From Dehalococcoidia bacterium (GTDB lineage Bacteria; Chloroflexota; Dehalococcoidia; UBA2979): a stretch of 23,277 nucleotides of DNA. Location of the stretch: contig JASLOV010000319.1 in assembly GCA_030745285.1 (NCBI GenBank), forward strand, positions 1-23,277, read 5' to 3'. The position numbers and the translations under genes are program-made. The notes beneath the pieces are model-generated. The model did no database searches. It saw only the letters and a program-made list of their open reading frames with translations, and was not told the DNA's origin. Shown one piece after another: positions 7,854-14,636 of the stretch; the first letter of the stretch is position 1; every line of letters starts with the position of its first letter.

Positions 7854-8423
7854 CTACGATTCTCCCGTCGGCGTCCACTGGGCCGCGCGACGCTCGGCCT
7901 CGGCGATCTGCTCGTCCGTCAACCGGTCGGCCAGCTCGTCCCGCTTCCCCGAGAAGATCCGCCGAGAGATCTCCGTCGCGGCGTTCCCCACGGCCAGGTC
8001 GATCCACATATAGGCTGCGATCTCGTCCTTCTCAATGCCGGCGCCGTACTCGTACATGTAGGCAAGGCCCGCCTGCGCCGGCCCGTATCCTCGTTCGGCC
8101 GCCAGCCGGTACCACCGCGCCGCCTCGGCGTCATTCCCTTCGTCGGCCTCGACGCCCCGGTCGCGAAAGTACATCAGGCCGAGGTTGTACTGCGCGGGTG
8201 GGTAGCCCTGCTCCGCCGACCGGCGGATCCAGATGACCGCCTCGGCGTCGTCCTGCTCCACGCCGCGTCCGGCGTAGTACCGGCTGCCCAGCTCGTTCTG
8301 GGCGGCCGGGTCCCCCTGCTCGGCGCGGGCGGTCAGCTCTTCCGGGAGCTGGGCCGATGCCGAGACGGCCGAGGCGACGAGCGCGACGGCGGCAAGCACG
8401 ACGGGGCGAACTGCAGGGAGCAT
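7854..8423 (-). CDS. Exported Sel1-repeat protein
   Basis: A 189-residue protein with a Sec-type signal peptide (hydrophobic Val/Ala core, cleavage after about Ala24) followed by three Sel1-like repeats: about residues 38-73 (DPAAQNELGSRYYAGRGV), 75-113 (PPAQYNLGLMYFRDRGV) and 115-150 (GPAQAGLAYMYEYGAGI). Sel1 repeats are α/α solenoids related to TPRs and usually mediate protein-protein contacts; some organise cell-envelope complexes. No catalytic motif is present. The ATG at 8423 lacks a good ribosome site, so translation may be coupled to the VOC gene, whose stop lies 9 bp upstream. The racemase-like gene starts 11 bp downstream. I infer an adaptor for the other exported proteins of the cluster, without direct evidence. 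Confidence 0.88.
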   Translation of the reverse strand: MLPAVRPVVLAAVALVASAVSASAQLPEELTARAEQGDPAAQNELGSRYYAGRGVEQDDAEAVIWIRRSAEQGYPPAQYNLGLMYFRDRGVEADEGNDAEAARWYRLAAERGYGPAQAGLAYMYEYGAGIEKDEIAAYMWIDLAVGNAATEISRRIFSGKRDELADRLTDEQIAEAERRAAQWTPTGES

Positions 8424-8432
8424 CGGAGGTAT

Positions 8433-8822
8433 CTACGCCGGCTTCTGATAGAGCTGGATGTAGCTGCCGCAGCTGTCGTCGAACATGGCGATCCAGGTGC
8501 CGCCCGTCTCGGCCGGCTCCGCCTTGAAGACGACGCCGGCGGCCGTGAGCCGCGCGTACTCGGCCTTGATGTCATCGACCTCGAACGCCGTCGCCGCGAT
8601 TCCGTCCTTGTAGATCGCCGCCTGGAACACCTTCGCGGCGGGGTGCATGTTCGGCTCGAGCAGCAACTCGCAGCCGTCGGGCGCGTCGGGCGAGACGACC
8701 GTCAGCCATCGGGCCTCGCCCATGTCAATGTCGAACTTCTTCACGAAGCCGAGGACGTCGGCGTAGAACGCCAGCGCCTTGGCCTGGTCGTCGACGAGCA
8801 CGCTGTTGAGACCGATCTTCAT
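8433..8822 (-). CDS. VOC (glyoxalase/bleomycin-resistance fold) family protein
   Basis: A 129-residue cytoplasmic protein with two βαβββ modules typical of the vicinal-oxygen-chelate family: VLVDDQAKALAFYADVLGF at the start and AFEVDDIKAEYARLTAAGV in the second half, ending in a YIQLYQ strand. The usual metal-binding set (His/Gln, Glu, His, Glu) is incomplete: the first-strand position reads LNSVLV and the third reads AATAFEV, so a metal-dependent reaction is doubtful. I use the ATG at 8822 because it has a strong GGGAGGGG site and overlaps the upstream hydrolase stop as ATGA, a sign of translational coupling; a GTG/ATG further upstream would extend into that gene. Substrate unknown. Confidence 0.87.
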   Translation of the reverse strand: MKIGLNSVLVDDQAKALAFYADVLGFVKKFDIDMGEARWLTVVSPDAPDGCELLLEPNMHPAAKVFQAAIYKDGIAATAFEVDDIKAEYARLTAAGVVFKAEPAETGGTWIAMFDDSCGSYIQLYQKPA

Positions 8823-9544
8823 CGCTGCCCCTCCCATTGGTCGAGCATCCAAACACCCGCCGCGCGCAGCGGATCGACGTAGCCGCCCATCGCGAAGTGT
8901 CCTATCCCGCGCAGTTCGGTGAACCAGACCGGATGGTCTCGAGCCTGAAGCGCGTCGCCCGCCTCGCGGGCCGGGCCGAAGGCAACGACCTCATCGTCGC
9001 GGCTGTGAATGATATGGATCGGCATCGAGCCGAGGCCGTCAAGATCGTCGTCCGCCGGTGAGCCGGCAATCGGGATCGCACCGGTGAACCGATCGGCGTG
9101 CCGTGTCGCAAGGAACCAGGTGCCGCGGCCGCCGAGGCTGAACCCGGTGACGAGGATCCGATCCTCGTCGATCGCGTAGTCGGCGATGACGGAATCGATG
9201 AGCGCCATCACCGCGTCTTCGGCGGTCGCGTTCGCCCATCGGCCGGTCGGCGCATCGGGCGCGACGAAGATCGCGTCCCAGCTCCGCAGCGCCGGCTCGG
9301 CAATCTGTCGCAGGAACCCCTCACCGTAGTACGGCGTCCGGCCGCCGCCGGGATGCAGCGCCAGGACCAGCGGGCGCGGGTCGCTCGCGTCGTAGCCGGC
9401 CGGCACCGAGATCGCGTAGCGCATCCCGTCGGGCGCCGGCGCTGGAAAGACGAGCCGCTGGACGTCCGGGGATTGGGCAGGAAGCGAGGCAACCGCCGCG
9501 ACAAGGAGACCTACGGCCAGGCACGCGCGTGGATTCATCGGCAT
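8819..9544 (-). CDS. Secreted α/β-hydrolase (esterase/PHB-depolymerase-like)
   Basis: A 241-residue secreted α/β-hydrolase. After a signal peptide (residues 1-23, ending LPAQ) it has the oxyanion-region motif LALHPGGGR (about 61-69), the nucleophile Ser136 in GFSLGG, acid Asp183 or Asp184 in SRDDEVV, and His216 in GIGHFAMGG. This order and size fit the feruloyl-esterase / PHB-depolymerase-like / phospholipase-carboxylesterase group; I cannot choose the substrate. Two ATGs are possible, 9544 and 9538. A perfect -10 box just upstream (9558-9563) would put transcription only a few bases before them, so the leader would be extremely short and 9538 is a fair alternative. It is the first gene of the minus-strand cluster, overlaps the VOC start by 4 bp, and is divergent from the MtfA-like gene. 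Confidence 0.88.
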   Translation of the reverse strand: MPMNPRACLAVGLLVAAVASLPAQSPDVQRLVFPAPAPDGMRYAISVPAGYDASDPRPLVLALHPGGGRTPYYGEGFLRQIAEPALRSWDAIFVAPDAPTGRWANATAEDAVMALIDSVIADYAIDEDRILVTGFSLGGRGTWFLATRHADRFTGAIPIAGSPADDDLDGLGSMPIHIIHSRDDEVVAFGPAREAGDALQARDHPVWFTELRGIGHFAMGGYVDPLRAAGVWMLDQWEGQR

Positions 9545-9557
9545 CGGAAACCTTGGG

Positions 9558-9565
9558 ATTATAGT
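9558..9565. promoter_or_regulatory. Overlapping divergent -10 elements (candidate bidirectional promoter)
   Basis: The 36-bp gap between two divergent start codons contains a minus-strand TATAAT at 9563-9558 and a plus-strand TATAGT at 9560-9565 that share bases. No good -35 hexamer is visible 16-18 bp upstream in either direction. Predicted transcription starts would be near 9550 (minus) and 9572 (plus), leaving leaders of about 6-12 and 9 nt. Overlapping symmetric -10 boxes are a known way for bacterial promoters to fire in both directions. There is little other room for a promoter in this gap. Confidence 0.55.
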
Positions 9566-9580
9566 CAGAATAGAGAACCG

Positions 9581-10600
9581 ATGGCCGATTCCCCTCCCTA
9601 CGGCGCCTGGGAACGACGGGCCCAGCGCTGGGCAGTCACCTTCGCCGCGCTGACCCTCCTCATCTCGGGCCTCATCGCGCTGGCGCTCATCGAGACAGGC
9701 CGGCCGGCCGGGCCGACGTGGATCCTGGCGCTCTTCCCGGCCGCCGGTATCTACGTCTGGCAGACCGGCAAGATCCGGCGCCGCCACGCCATCCTGCGCG
9801 AACCGTTCCCGCGCGAATGGGAAGCGGTGCTGCAACGCGACGTCGTCTTCTTCCGCACGCTCGACGCCGACGGCCAGCAACGGTTCCGGCGCGACCTCCA
9901 GGTCTTTCTCGGCGAGAAGCGGATCACCGGCATCCGCGTGCCGCTGGACGACACGACCAGGGTCCTGGCCGCGGCATCCGCCGTCATTCCGATCTTTGGC
10001 TTCCCCGACTGGGAGTGGGATCAGATCAGCGAGGTGCTCGTCTATCCGACCCGCTTCGACGGCGACTTCGAGTTCGGCGATCAGCAGGGCAAGAACATCC
10101 TCGGCATGGTCGGCACCGGCAGTTTGAACCGGGTGATGATCTTGTCGAAGCCCGATCTCGTCCGCGGCTTCCGGAACGCGACTGACAAGCGGAACGTCGG
10201 CGTTCACGAGTTTGCACATCTCGTCGACAAGTCGGACGGCCGGATCGACGGGGTCCCAGGCATCGGCCTCGAGCGACAGGCGGTCGAACCGTGGATCGAC
10301 CTGGTCCGGCGGAAGATGTCAGAGATCGAGGAGGGCGGGTCCGACATCAACCGCTACGCGCTGACGAACGAAGCGGAATTCTTCGCCGTCACCTCGGAGT
10401 ACTTCTTCGAGCGCCCCGGCACGATGCGGCGGAAGCACCCGGAGCTCTACGCGACGATGGAGCGCGTCTTCAACCAGGACCTCGGGAGCCGCGTGAAGGC
10501 GATCAGACGGGAGCTGAAGCGGGGGCGGGTGAAGTTCGGACGCAACTCCCCCTGTCCCTGCGGCAGCGGCAAGAAGTTCAAGAAGTGCTGCCGGCGGTGA
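9581..10600 (+). CDS. mtfA: Membrane-anchored MtfA-like zinc peptidase (M90) with C-terminal SEC-C motif
   Basis: A 339-residue zinc-dependent peptidase of the MtfA/M90 family. In enterobacteria MtfA binds the glucose repressor Mlc and has aminopeptidase activity; that partner is not implied here. Domains: two hydrophobic helices at about 18-37 and 46-60 that should form a membrane hairpin, a peptidase domain at about 75-310 with HEFAH (209-213) followed by DKSDG, a conserved NEAEFFAVTSEYFFE block (263-277) expected to supply the third zinc ligand, and a C-terminal SEC-C zinc motif (CPCGSGKKFKKCC, 325-337). It is longer than the E. coli protein (about 265 residues) because of the N-terminal helices and the SEC-C tail. 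The ATG at 9581 is chosen because the hydrophobic N terminus follows directly; a longer reading runs antisense through the divergent hydrolase gene. The ribosome site is weak. Confidence 0.92.
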   Translation: MADSPPYGAWERRAQRWAVTFAALTLLISGLIALALIETGRPAGPTWILALFPAAGIYVWQTGKIRRRHAILREPFPREWEAVLQRDVVFFRTLDADGQQRFRRDLQVFLGEKRITGIRVPLDDTTRVLAAASAVIPIFGFPDWEWDQISEVLVYPTRFDGDFEFGDQQGKNILGMVGTGSLNRVMILSKPDLVRGFRNATDKRNVGVHEFAHLVDKSDGRIDGVPGIGLERQAVEPWIDLVRRKMSEIEEGGSDINRYALTNEAEFFAVTSEYFFERPGTMRRKHPELYATMERVFNQDLGSRVKAIRRELKRGRVKFGRNSPCPCGSGKKFKKCCRR

Positions 10601-10705
10601 GCCGCGGTGGGCGCCGGGCGGGATGCGCCGCACGACCGAGCCCTGCGGTGCCGCGGTGGTAACATCGAGCCGCCGAACGAACGTCGGCTGACGACGGAGG
10701 CCACG

Positions 10706-11908
10706 ATGCCGAATCATCGATCACACCGCCCGAAATCGCTCTACGGCGCAGCCCTCGCCGCGGCGCTGCTACTCCTCACCAGCCCGGTCGGCGCCGCCTG
10801 GGAAATGTCGGAGTTCGTGATCTACCTCTGGAATCCGCCGCAGGCCGGTACGCCCGAGGAGAAGGCCGAAGCGCTCGCGGCCGCGGGTTTCACCGTCGTG
10901 GACTGGGATCCCGACCAACTCGACGTCCTGTCGCGTCACGGGCTCAAAGGCATGGTCCACAACGCCACGCCGGAACTGGCCGAGCGGATCAGGTCGCATC
11001 CCGCGCTCTGGGGCTATCACCTGGTGGACGAGCCCTACCCCGAGAGTCAGTTCCCGCCGATCGCCGAGCGGATGCGCGCGATCGAGGCGGTCGATCCAGA
11101 CCATCCGCCGTTCGTGAACATGCTGTCGACCACCGGCGAGTTCCTCCGGACCTACATGCGCATCGTGCGGCCGCCCCTGTTGAGCTTTGACTACTACCAG
11201 TGGACCTGGGGCAGCGACCGGTACTTCGCGAAGCTCGAGCAGTTCCGCGATCAGGCGATCCTGGCAGGCGTGCCGCTCGGCAGCTGCATCGAAACCACGG
11301 CCAACCCGGCCATCGAGCGGGGCGACACGACCTACGTCGCGGACAACGCATTGAAGCTGCGACAGAGTGTGTACACGAACCTCGCCTACGGCGTGACGAT
11401 GGTCGAGTGGTTCTCCGCAGGCCGGCTGTTCGAGCCCGGAACCCTAGAGCTGACCCCGTCGGGGCGTGACGTCGCGGCACTCAACGCCGAACTGAAGCGC
11501 GTCGGCCCGATGCTGGTCGGTCTCCGATCGATCGACGTCTACCACACGGCGCCGCTGCCTCGAGGGACGCGCTCGGCACCCCAGGAGCACTGGGTCCGGC
11601 TTGTCGGCGAAGCCGACGCGAACGGTCTCGTCCTGGGAATGTTCGAAGATGCCGAGGGCGCCGACTACGCCATGGTCGTGAACCGCGACTACCGCCGGGC
11701 CCAGAGCGTCACGGTGCAGCTGCAGTCGAAGTGGCTGGGCATTGCGCCGTGGCACGAAGCGAAGACGTACACCTACGACGTCGAGAAGCTGGACAAGGCG
11801 ACCAGCGACTGGGTCACGGTCAGCAGCACCTCGTCGGTCGGCTTCACCTTCGTGATCGACCCGGCCGATGGCGAGCTGTTCCGGATCACGACGAACGTCG
11901 AGGAGTAG
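10706..11908 (+). CDS. Secreted glycoside-hydrolase-like (TIM-barrel) protein
   Basis: A 400-residue secreted protein, probably a (β/α)8 barrel related to glycosidases. The start at 10706 is set by a GGAGG site (10696-10700) five bases upstream and a signal peptide (residues 1-31, basic start, Ala/Leu core). Barrel-like strands are FVIYLWNPP (36-44), GFTVVDW (61-67), KGMVHN (81-86), LWGYHLVDEP (101-110), PPLLSFDYYQW (156-166) and YGVTMVEWF (228-236). Glu109 in VDEP and Glu234 in MVEW sit where strand-4 and strand-7 catalytic acids would be in clan-A glycosidases; this is inference from spacing. The C-terminal 110 residues look like a β-sandwich. I cannot assign a CAZy family. It follows mtfA by 105 bp, a stretch that contains a direct repeat of GCCGCGGTGG (10601 and 10650) and no convincing promoter. 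Confidence 0.75.
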   Translation: MPNHRSHRPKSLYGAALAAALLLLTSPVGAAWEMSEFVIYLWNPPQAGTPEEKAEALAAAGFTVVDWDPDQLDVLSRHGLKGMVHNATPELAERIRSHPALWGYHLVDEPYPESQFPPIAERMRAIEAVDPDHPPFVNMLSTTGEFLRTYMRIVRPPLLSFDYYQWTWGSDRYFAKLEQFRDQAILAGVPLGSCIETTANPAIERGDTTYVADNALKLRQSVYTNLAYGVTMVEWFSAGRLFEPGTLELTPSGRDVAALNAELKRVGPMLVGLRSIDVYHTAPLPRGTRSAPQEHWVRLVGEADANGLVLGMFEDAEGADYAMVVNRDYRRAQSVTVQLQSKWLGIAPWHEAKTYTYDVEKLDKATSDWVTVSSTSSVGFTFVIDPADGELFRITTNVEE

Positions 11909-11942
11909 CGCGGTAGGTCGAGACGGGCCGACCCGGTCCGCG
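11909..11942. terminator. Nested hairpin between convergent genes
   Basis: The 48-bp gap between the glycosidase-like stop and the small membrane-protein stop holds a nested inverted repeat. The outer arms are CGCGG (11909-11913) and CCGCG (11938-11942); the inner arms are GGTCG (11916-11920) and CGACC (11929-11933) around an 8-nt loop. It is palindromic, so it would form on transcripts from either side. There is no T-tract, so Rho-independent termination is not proven. Confidence 0.5.
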
Positions 11943-11956
11943 ACGGCACGCGTGCG

Positions 11957-12376
11957 CTAGGTGGCGCGGGCCTCACCGCGTCCGAGCATCACCCCGATGA
12001 CGGCGCCGCCGATCCCGAAGTAGATCGCCGCCAGCGGCGGATCGGCGAGCGTGATCGTCATGTTCTGGATGTTGGTCATCGAGTACATCCCGAAGTCGAT
12101 CCCGATCGCCAGCAGGAGTCCCACCAACCCGGCGGCCTTGAAGCCCTCGGCCGGCGTCTTGGCCCCGGCCCACCCAAGGACGAGCGTGAGCAGCGCGGCG
12201 TTGGCGATGGTGGCCGCGATCATCCAGGGCCACTCGATCGCCTCCTTGTTGACGCCGGTCGCCGTCCCCTGATTGCTCATGTAGAAGCTGTTCAACGCGA
12301 GACCGAAGATCAGAAAACCGCCGAGGAACAGGACCACCGCGCCAGCCAACGTCGCCATCGCGAATCTCGAGTTCAT
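11957..12376 (-). CDS. Small four-helix membrane protein of unknown function
   Basis: A 139-residue integral membrane protein with four predicted helices: about 8-28 (Ala/Val/Leu/Gly-rich), 50-69, 80-97 and 113-132. A short polar loop with MSNQGTATGVNKE separates helices 1 and 2. It resembles short uncharacterised membrane proteins that begin with a basic or polar N terminus and a GAVVLFLGGFLIFG-like first helix in Bacteroidota and Acidobacteriota, but I cannot name a family. The ATG at 12376 has a strong GGAGGAAG ribosome site. It lies 68 bp downstream of the PQQ dehydrogenase gene on the same strand, so co-transcription is possible, though the gap is larger than others in this window. No conserved charged residues inside the helices point to transport chemistry. 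Confidence 0.8.
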   Translation of the reverse strand: MNSRFAMATLAGAVVLFLGGFLIFGLALNSFYMSNQGTATGVNKEAIEWPWMIAATIANAALLTLVLGWAGAKTPAEGFKAAGLVGLLLAIGIDFGMYSMTNIQNMTITLADPPLAAIYFGIGGAVIGVMLGRGEARAT

Positions 12377-12444
12377 GACATCTTCCTCCGAGAGATCGAG
12401 GAACGAACGGGCGTCTGTTCGGAGCCGACGAAGCGACGTCAGAA

Positions 12445-14493
12445 TCAGGGCAGCCGGAGCGCCACCAGGGCCCCTGGATGGCGCAGGCTGGCGATCTGGA
12501 CGACGATGAACTGCTGACCGTCGTGGCGGTAGGTCATCATGCCGTACTGGCCAGACGCCGGCAGATCGACGATCCCCACGGGCGCGCCGGTCCGTTTGTC
12601 GATGGCGCGTAGCAGCGGCTCCCCGGCCGTGCCTTCGGCATGGATCAGCAGGCTGCCGGTGACCATCGTGACCGGATGGGAGGTCACGCCGGTCGTGGGC
12701 AGGTCCACGCCCTCGAGTGCCGGATGGTTCCTGATCCGCTCCGGCGTGTCACCGTTCGGAATCCACCAGAGGTGCTCACCTGTGTTCATGTCGATCGCCG
12801 TGATCCGGCTGTAGGGCGGCTTGAAGATCGGCAGCCCCTGCGGACCGCGGAAGTCGCCCCGGTTCGCCACGGCATAATCGGCGATCGTCTTGCCGGTCGT
12901 CATCGGATCGTCCGGTTCGTCGATCTCGCTGCCTGGGACGATGTTCTCCGAGCGGCAACCCGTCAGCGAGCCGACGTACAGGATGCCCGTCTCCGGGTCG
13001 GCCGCGGTGGGCCCGAAGATGTTGGTGGCGCCGCTCGGGCAACTGACGAACGAGCGCAGGCCGGAGGGGTGGTCCGGCTGGATCGGCGGGTTGAAGATCG
13101 GCCCTATCCGGTAGTTCGCGACGATCTCCAACGCCTGCTGTCGCAGTTCGGGCGTGAAGTCGATGAGGTCGTCCTCGGTCAGCCCTTGCATGTCGTAGGG
13201 CGCCGGCCGGGTCGGGAACGGCTGGGTGGGCGACAGGCGCTCGCCCGGCACATCCGACTCAGGCACCTCGCGCTCCTCGATCGGCCAGATCGGCTCGCCG
13301 GTCTCGCGATTGAACGTGAAGGCCCAGGCCTGTTTCGTCGTCTGGACGACGATCGGCGTCGGCTGCCCGTCAACGTTGACGTTCATCAGCACCGGCGCCG
13401 TCGGGTTGTCGAAGTTCCAGATGTCGTGGTGGACCATCTGGAAATGCCAGACCCGCTCGCCCGTCTCGACATCCAGCGCGAGCAGGCTCGTCCCGAACAG
13501 ATTGTCGCCAGGTCGGAAGCCGCCGTAGAAATCAATCGTCGGCGGATTGGTCGGAATGTAGACGAGGCCCCGCTCCGGATCGGCCGACATCGGCGCCCAC
13601 GACGAAATGTCACCGGTGGTCCGCCAGGCGTCGTTCTCCCAGGTCTCGTGGCCGAACTCCCCGGGCCGGGGGATCACGTGGAACTTCCAGAGATGCTCGC
13701 CGGTCCGGACGTCGTAGGCCAGGATGTCGCCGGGGATGTTCTCGGTGCGCGTCTGGTAGTAGCCCTGCTCGTGGACGTTGCTCACAACGACCACGTTGCC
13801 CACCACGATCGGCGGGGACGAGCTGGCGATGTTACCGAGATCCCGCGGGATCCCGTGGTCGGGGTCGTAGGTGTATCCCGACTCGAGCCAGGGGTCCCAG
13901 TCGGCCACGAGATCGGGCAGCAGGTCGATGACGCCGCTGGCGGGGAAGCCGGGCAGCGGCACCGCCTGCCCCCAGTTCTCCAGATGCCGTCCGGTCTTGG
14001 CGTCGAGCGCATGCAGGAAAAACGCCGGGCTGCTCGTCAGGATCACGCCCCGGCCGTCCACCTCGGTATAGGCCACGCCCTTGCCGTAGTTGTTCCGCAT
14101 GCCCCGGTCGTAGCGTGTCGTGTGCGGCTCGCGATAGGTCCAGATGGTCTCGCCGGTCGCCGGGTCGATCGCGGCCACCGTGCGGCGGCGACCAGCGACG
14201 GTGTACAGCAATCCGTCGACGTAGATCGGCGTCGAGCGGAAGAGATGGTCGACGATGGGGCCGAAGTTGTCGCCCCGCCAGACCCAGGCCACCTCGAGAT
14301 CCTCGAAGTTGCTGGCGTCAATCTGATCCAGCGGTGAGTAGCGCGTGTGCCAGGCGTCGCCACCGATGTAGCGCCACTCCCCTTCCGGATTGTCGCGATC
14401 CTGAGCGCCGGACAGCGCGGGTACGCCGACGACGAACGCCAGCGCCAGCACCCAGATCGAACGTGGACGCGGTCGAGTCGGGGTCTTTGGCAT
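12445..14493 (-). CDS. Periplasmic PQQ-dependent dehydrogenase (glucose-dehydrogenase-like, soluble)
   Basis: A 682-residue exported quinoprotein dehydrogenase that would oxidise a sugar or alcohol with PQQ as cofactor. It has a signal peptide (residues 1-30, cleavage near ALSGA) and an eight-bladed propeller starting with GGDAWHTRYSPLDQI (44-58), the hallmark of PQQ dehydrogenases; repeated 'DxxTGE..W' blade ends follow throughout (for example ATGETIW, RTGEHLW, NTGEHLW). It lacks the five membrane helices of E. coli glucose dehydrogenase, the vicinal Cys-Cys of quinoprotein alcohol dehydrogenases and any CxxCH haem motif, so it needs a separate electron acceptor. The start at 14493 is fixed by GGAGGA 8 bp upstream; an ATG 15 bp earlier is less well placed. 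Divergent from the lipoprotein esterase; a small membrane-protein gene follows. No PQQ biosynthesis gene is in the window. Confidence 0.9.
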   Translation of the reverse strand: MPKTPTRPRPRSIWVLALAFVVGVPALSGAQDRDNPEGEWRYIGGDAWHTRYSPLDQIDASNFEDLEVAWVWRGDNFGPIVDHLFRSTPIYVDGLLYTVAGRRRTVAAIDPATGETIWTYREPHTTRYDRGMRNNYGKGVAYTEVDGRGVILTSSPAFFLHALDAKTGRHLENWGQAVPLPGFPASGVIDLLPDLVADWDPWLESGYTYDPDHGIPRDLGNIASSSPPIVVGNVVVVSNVHEQGYYQTRTENIPGDILAYDVRTGEHLWKFHVIPRPGEFGHETWENDAWRTTGDISSWAPMSADPERGLVYIPTNPPTIDFYGGFRPGDNLFGTSLLALDVETGERVWHFQMVHHDIWNFDNPTAPVLMNVNVDGQPTPIVVQTTKQAWAFTFNRETGEPIWPIEEREVPESDVPGERLSPTQPFPTRPAPYDMQGLTEDDLIDFTPELRQQALEIVANYRIGPIFNPPIQPDHPSGLRSFVSCPSGATNIFGPTAADPETGILYVGSLTGCRSENIVPGSEIDEPDDPMTTGKTIADYAVANRGDFRGPQGLPIFKPPYSRITAIDMNTGEHLWWIPNGDTPERIRNHPALEGVDLPTTGVTSHPVTMVTGSLLIHAEGTAGEPLLRAIDKRTGAPVGIVDLPASGQYGMMTYRHDGQQFIVVQIASLRHPGALVALRLP

Positions 14494-14605
14494 CGTGCGG
14501 TCCTCCATCCACTCGTTCGGCGGACCCTCGCGGTGGTCGTCGCGCCGCAAGTGTCATCGCCCGGGTCATCTTATCTCGCAAGGGCAGACGACGTTTCGGC
14601 GGGTC

Positions 14606-14611
14606 TATAAT
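14606..14611 (+). promoter_or_regulatory. TATAAT -10 box for the esterase/oxidoreductase pair
   Basis: A perfect TATAAT lies in the divergent gap 26 bp before the esterase ATG. It would start transcription near 14618 and leave a leader of about 19 nt that contains the GGAG ribosome site (14625-14628). The -35 region at 16-18 bp spacing (around 14582-14589) has no good match to TTGACA, so activation by a regulator or simple weakness is likely. I see no convincing minus-strand promoter for the dehydrogenase in the same gap. Confidence 0.55.
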
Positions 14612-14636
14612 CTGACCGTTCTCCGGAGCAGACCTG

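Noticed and set aside
9545..10219. Upstream extension of the secreted hydrolase frame on the minus strand
   Set aside because: It would run antisense through the MtfA-like gene and bury the signal peptide inside the protein; the -10 box at 9558-9563 supports the short start.
10601..10659. Direct repeat GCCGCGGTGG (10601 and 10650) and a TAACAT box at 10660 between mtfA and the glycosidase-like gene
   Set aside because: Two 10-bp copies in G+C-rich DNA are weak evidence, and no -35 box stands at a suitable distance from TAACAT, so I do not call a promoter or repeat.
12404..12421. CGAAC/GTTCG hairpin between the PQQ dehydrogenase stop and the membrane-protein start
   Set aside because: Only five base pairs with an 8-nt loop and no T-tract; too weak to call a terminator.
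12640..14337. 565-codon open plus-strand frame opposite the PQQ dehydrogenase
   Set aside because: Same antisense effect; the Arg/Val/Asp-rich translation shows no recognisable motif, while the opposite strand has a full quinoprotein.
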